Positions 63,801-64,000 of a stretch of 64,000 bases of DNA are shown one piece after another. This DNA comes from Urophycis tenuis. Lineage: Eukaryota; Chordata; Actinopteri; Gadiformes; Phycidae. The stretch is taken from the NCBI GenBank assembly GCA_036785325.1, contig JAXIVH010000152.1, forward strand, positions 232,001-296,000. The letters run 5' to 3'. Below the pieces are notes generated by a model. That model was given only the letters and a program-made list of their open reading frames with translations. It was not told the DNA's origin and searched no databases. The translations under genes were made by a program, and so were the position numbers. The first letter of the stretch is position 1. Each line of letters opens with the position of its first letter.

Positions 63801-64000
63801 GTACATCACCCTGACCTTCGACCTCTTGTTGGGAACAGACTCAGACCTCGGAATTCTGGGGAAACTCCTTCAGGTGAGAAACCTTCAGAGCAATACAGGA
63901 CATTAAAATAAAGTATAAATGTACACCACCACACCAACTTCCTTGCTCCTTCCTTCCTTCCTTCCCCTCTCTCCTCTCTCAGGTCTTCCGCCTGATGAGA
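60808..64000 (+). CDS. kcns1: Kv9-type (KCNS) silent potassium channel subunit, kcns1-like, 5' part
   Basis: Exons 60808-60978, 61321-61454, 61817-61981, 62404-62575, 63367-63450, 63712-63873 and 63983-64000 (partial) join in phase into 302 residues. The start codon has a good context (ACCATGG). Exons 1-3 encode the T1 tetramerisation domain (VHVNVGGLKRSL, FPETRLGKLL, CDDYD, FYFDRNPGLFPYLLHFYQTG, EIEYWGINEFFLD). The linker SWDDESDVSSVDTSVDEISD is the feature that favours KCNS1 over KCNS2/3, from memory of the human proteins. Exon 4 has S1, exons 5-6 have S2 and S3 (LNIIDMVSVVPVYITL), and exon 7 opens S4 (VFRLMR). KCNS subunits do not form channels alone; they join Kv2 subunits and change their gating at the plasma membrane. 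Pore and tail lie beyond the window. Confidence 0.82.
61261..61320 (+). repeat. (GTCT)n-like tract before kcns exon 2
   Basis: GTCTGTCTGT repeats run directly up to the acceptor CCATCAG at 61320 and act as its pyrimidine-rich tract. Confidence 0.75.
62556..63165 (+). repeat. Minisatellite made from the kcns exon 4 end and its splice donor
   Basis: The unit GCATGCCTGAACACCAG|GTAGG, then TCCTGCTACATGCTACTGATACA, is repeated. Fourteen copies of the TGAACACCAG word (with variants) were counted from 62565 to about 63150, with a main period of 45 bp and shorter 38-39 bp variants. The first copy is the real exon 4 end (62575); the others lie in intron 4. Confidence 0.93.

Overview
The window is animal nuclear DNA, almost certainly from a ray-finned (teleost) fish. 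It has spliced genes with GT-AG introns, dense (TAG)n, (ATT)n and (GT)n microsatellites, tRNA-derived SINEs, L2- and RTE-type LINEs with (ATGG)n tails, PIF/Harbinger, ISL2EU and hAT DNA transposons, Ty3/gypsy and Ty1/copia elements, and receptors of the fish 'odorant receptor 131-2-like' family. The species cannot be named from the sequence.

Layout. (1) 1-7004: a stack of nested transposons. The right part of a Harbinger element (Myb-like gene, 2622-7004) is interrupted by a Ty3/gypsy element (1-2621, running off the left edge) and by an ISL2EU-type element (3273-6836) that carries an inverted-dimer foldback element, a decayed THAP domain and a decayed YqaJ nuclease. (2) 7005-56760: three tandem repeat units (A about 7010-23129, B about 33200-47390, C about 47391-56760) of a receptor locus. 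Each unit starts with a conserved upstream block and an X-type receptor gene; A and B also carry a Y-type gene. X is broken in A and B and looks intact in C. Y looks intact in B and has a frameshifted tail in A. So there are three candidate functional 7TM genes: Y-A (19266-22730), Y-B (41337-47055) and X-C (48411-56727). (3) Units A and B are separated by about 10 kb of transposons (23130-33194): a LINE fragment holding a Harbinger-like MITE that itself holds a hAT element, then a second Harbinger copy whose HARBI1 transposase gene is split by a complete Ty3/gypsy element. (4) 56760-60807: non-coding sequence with a MITE and microsatellites. (5) 60808-64000: the first seven coding exons, last one partial, of a Kv9/KCNS-type potassium channel modulatory subunit, most like kcns1.

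The transposons give a relative history. A and B share a 67-nt deletion in X exon 1, a chimeric LINE insertion and a foreign X exon 3, so they derive from one copy that had already diverged from C. The same Harbinger insertion abuts both units and was duplicated with them. Copia, ISL2EU and the first gypsy then entered copy A; a second gypsy, a 593-bp MITE and a TTAA-flanked element are seen only in copy B. The clearest observations beyond annotation are a minisatellite built from a kcns1 exon end with its splice donor, a SINE tail that appears to supply the last splice acceptor of X-C, and duplicated start and donor sites in X-C exon 1. All splice sites were read by eye from consensus and reading phase; no transcript evidence was available.
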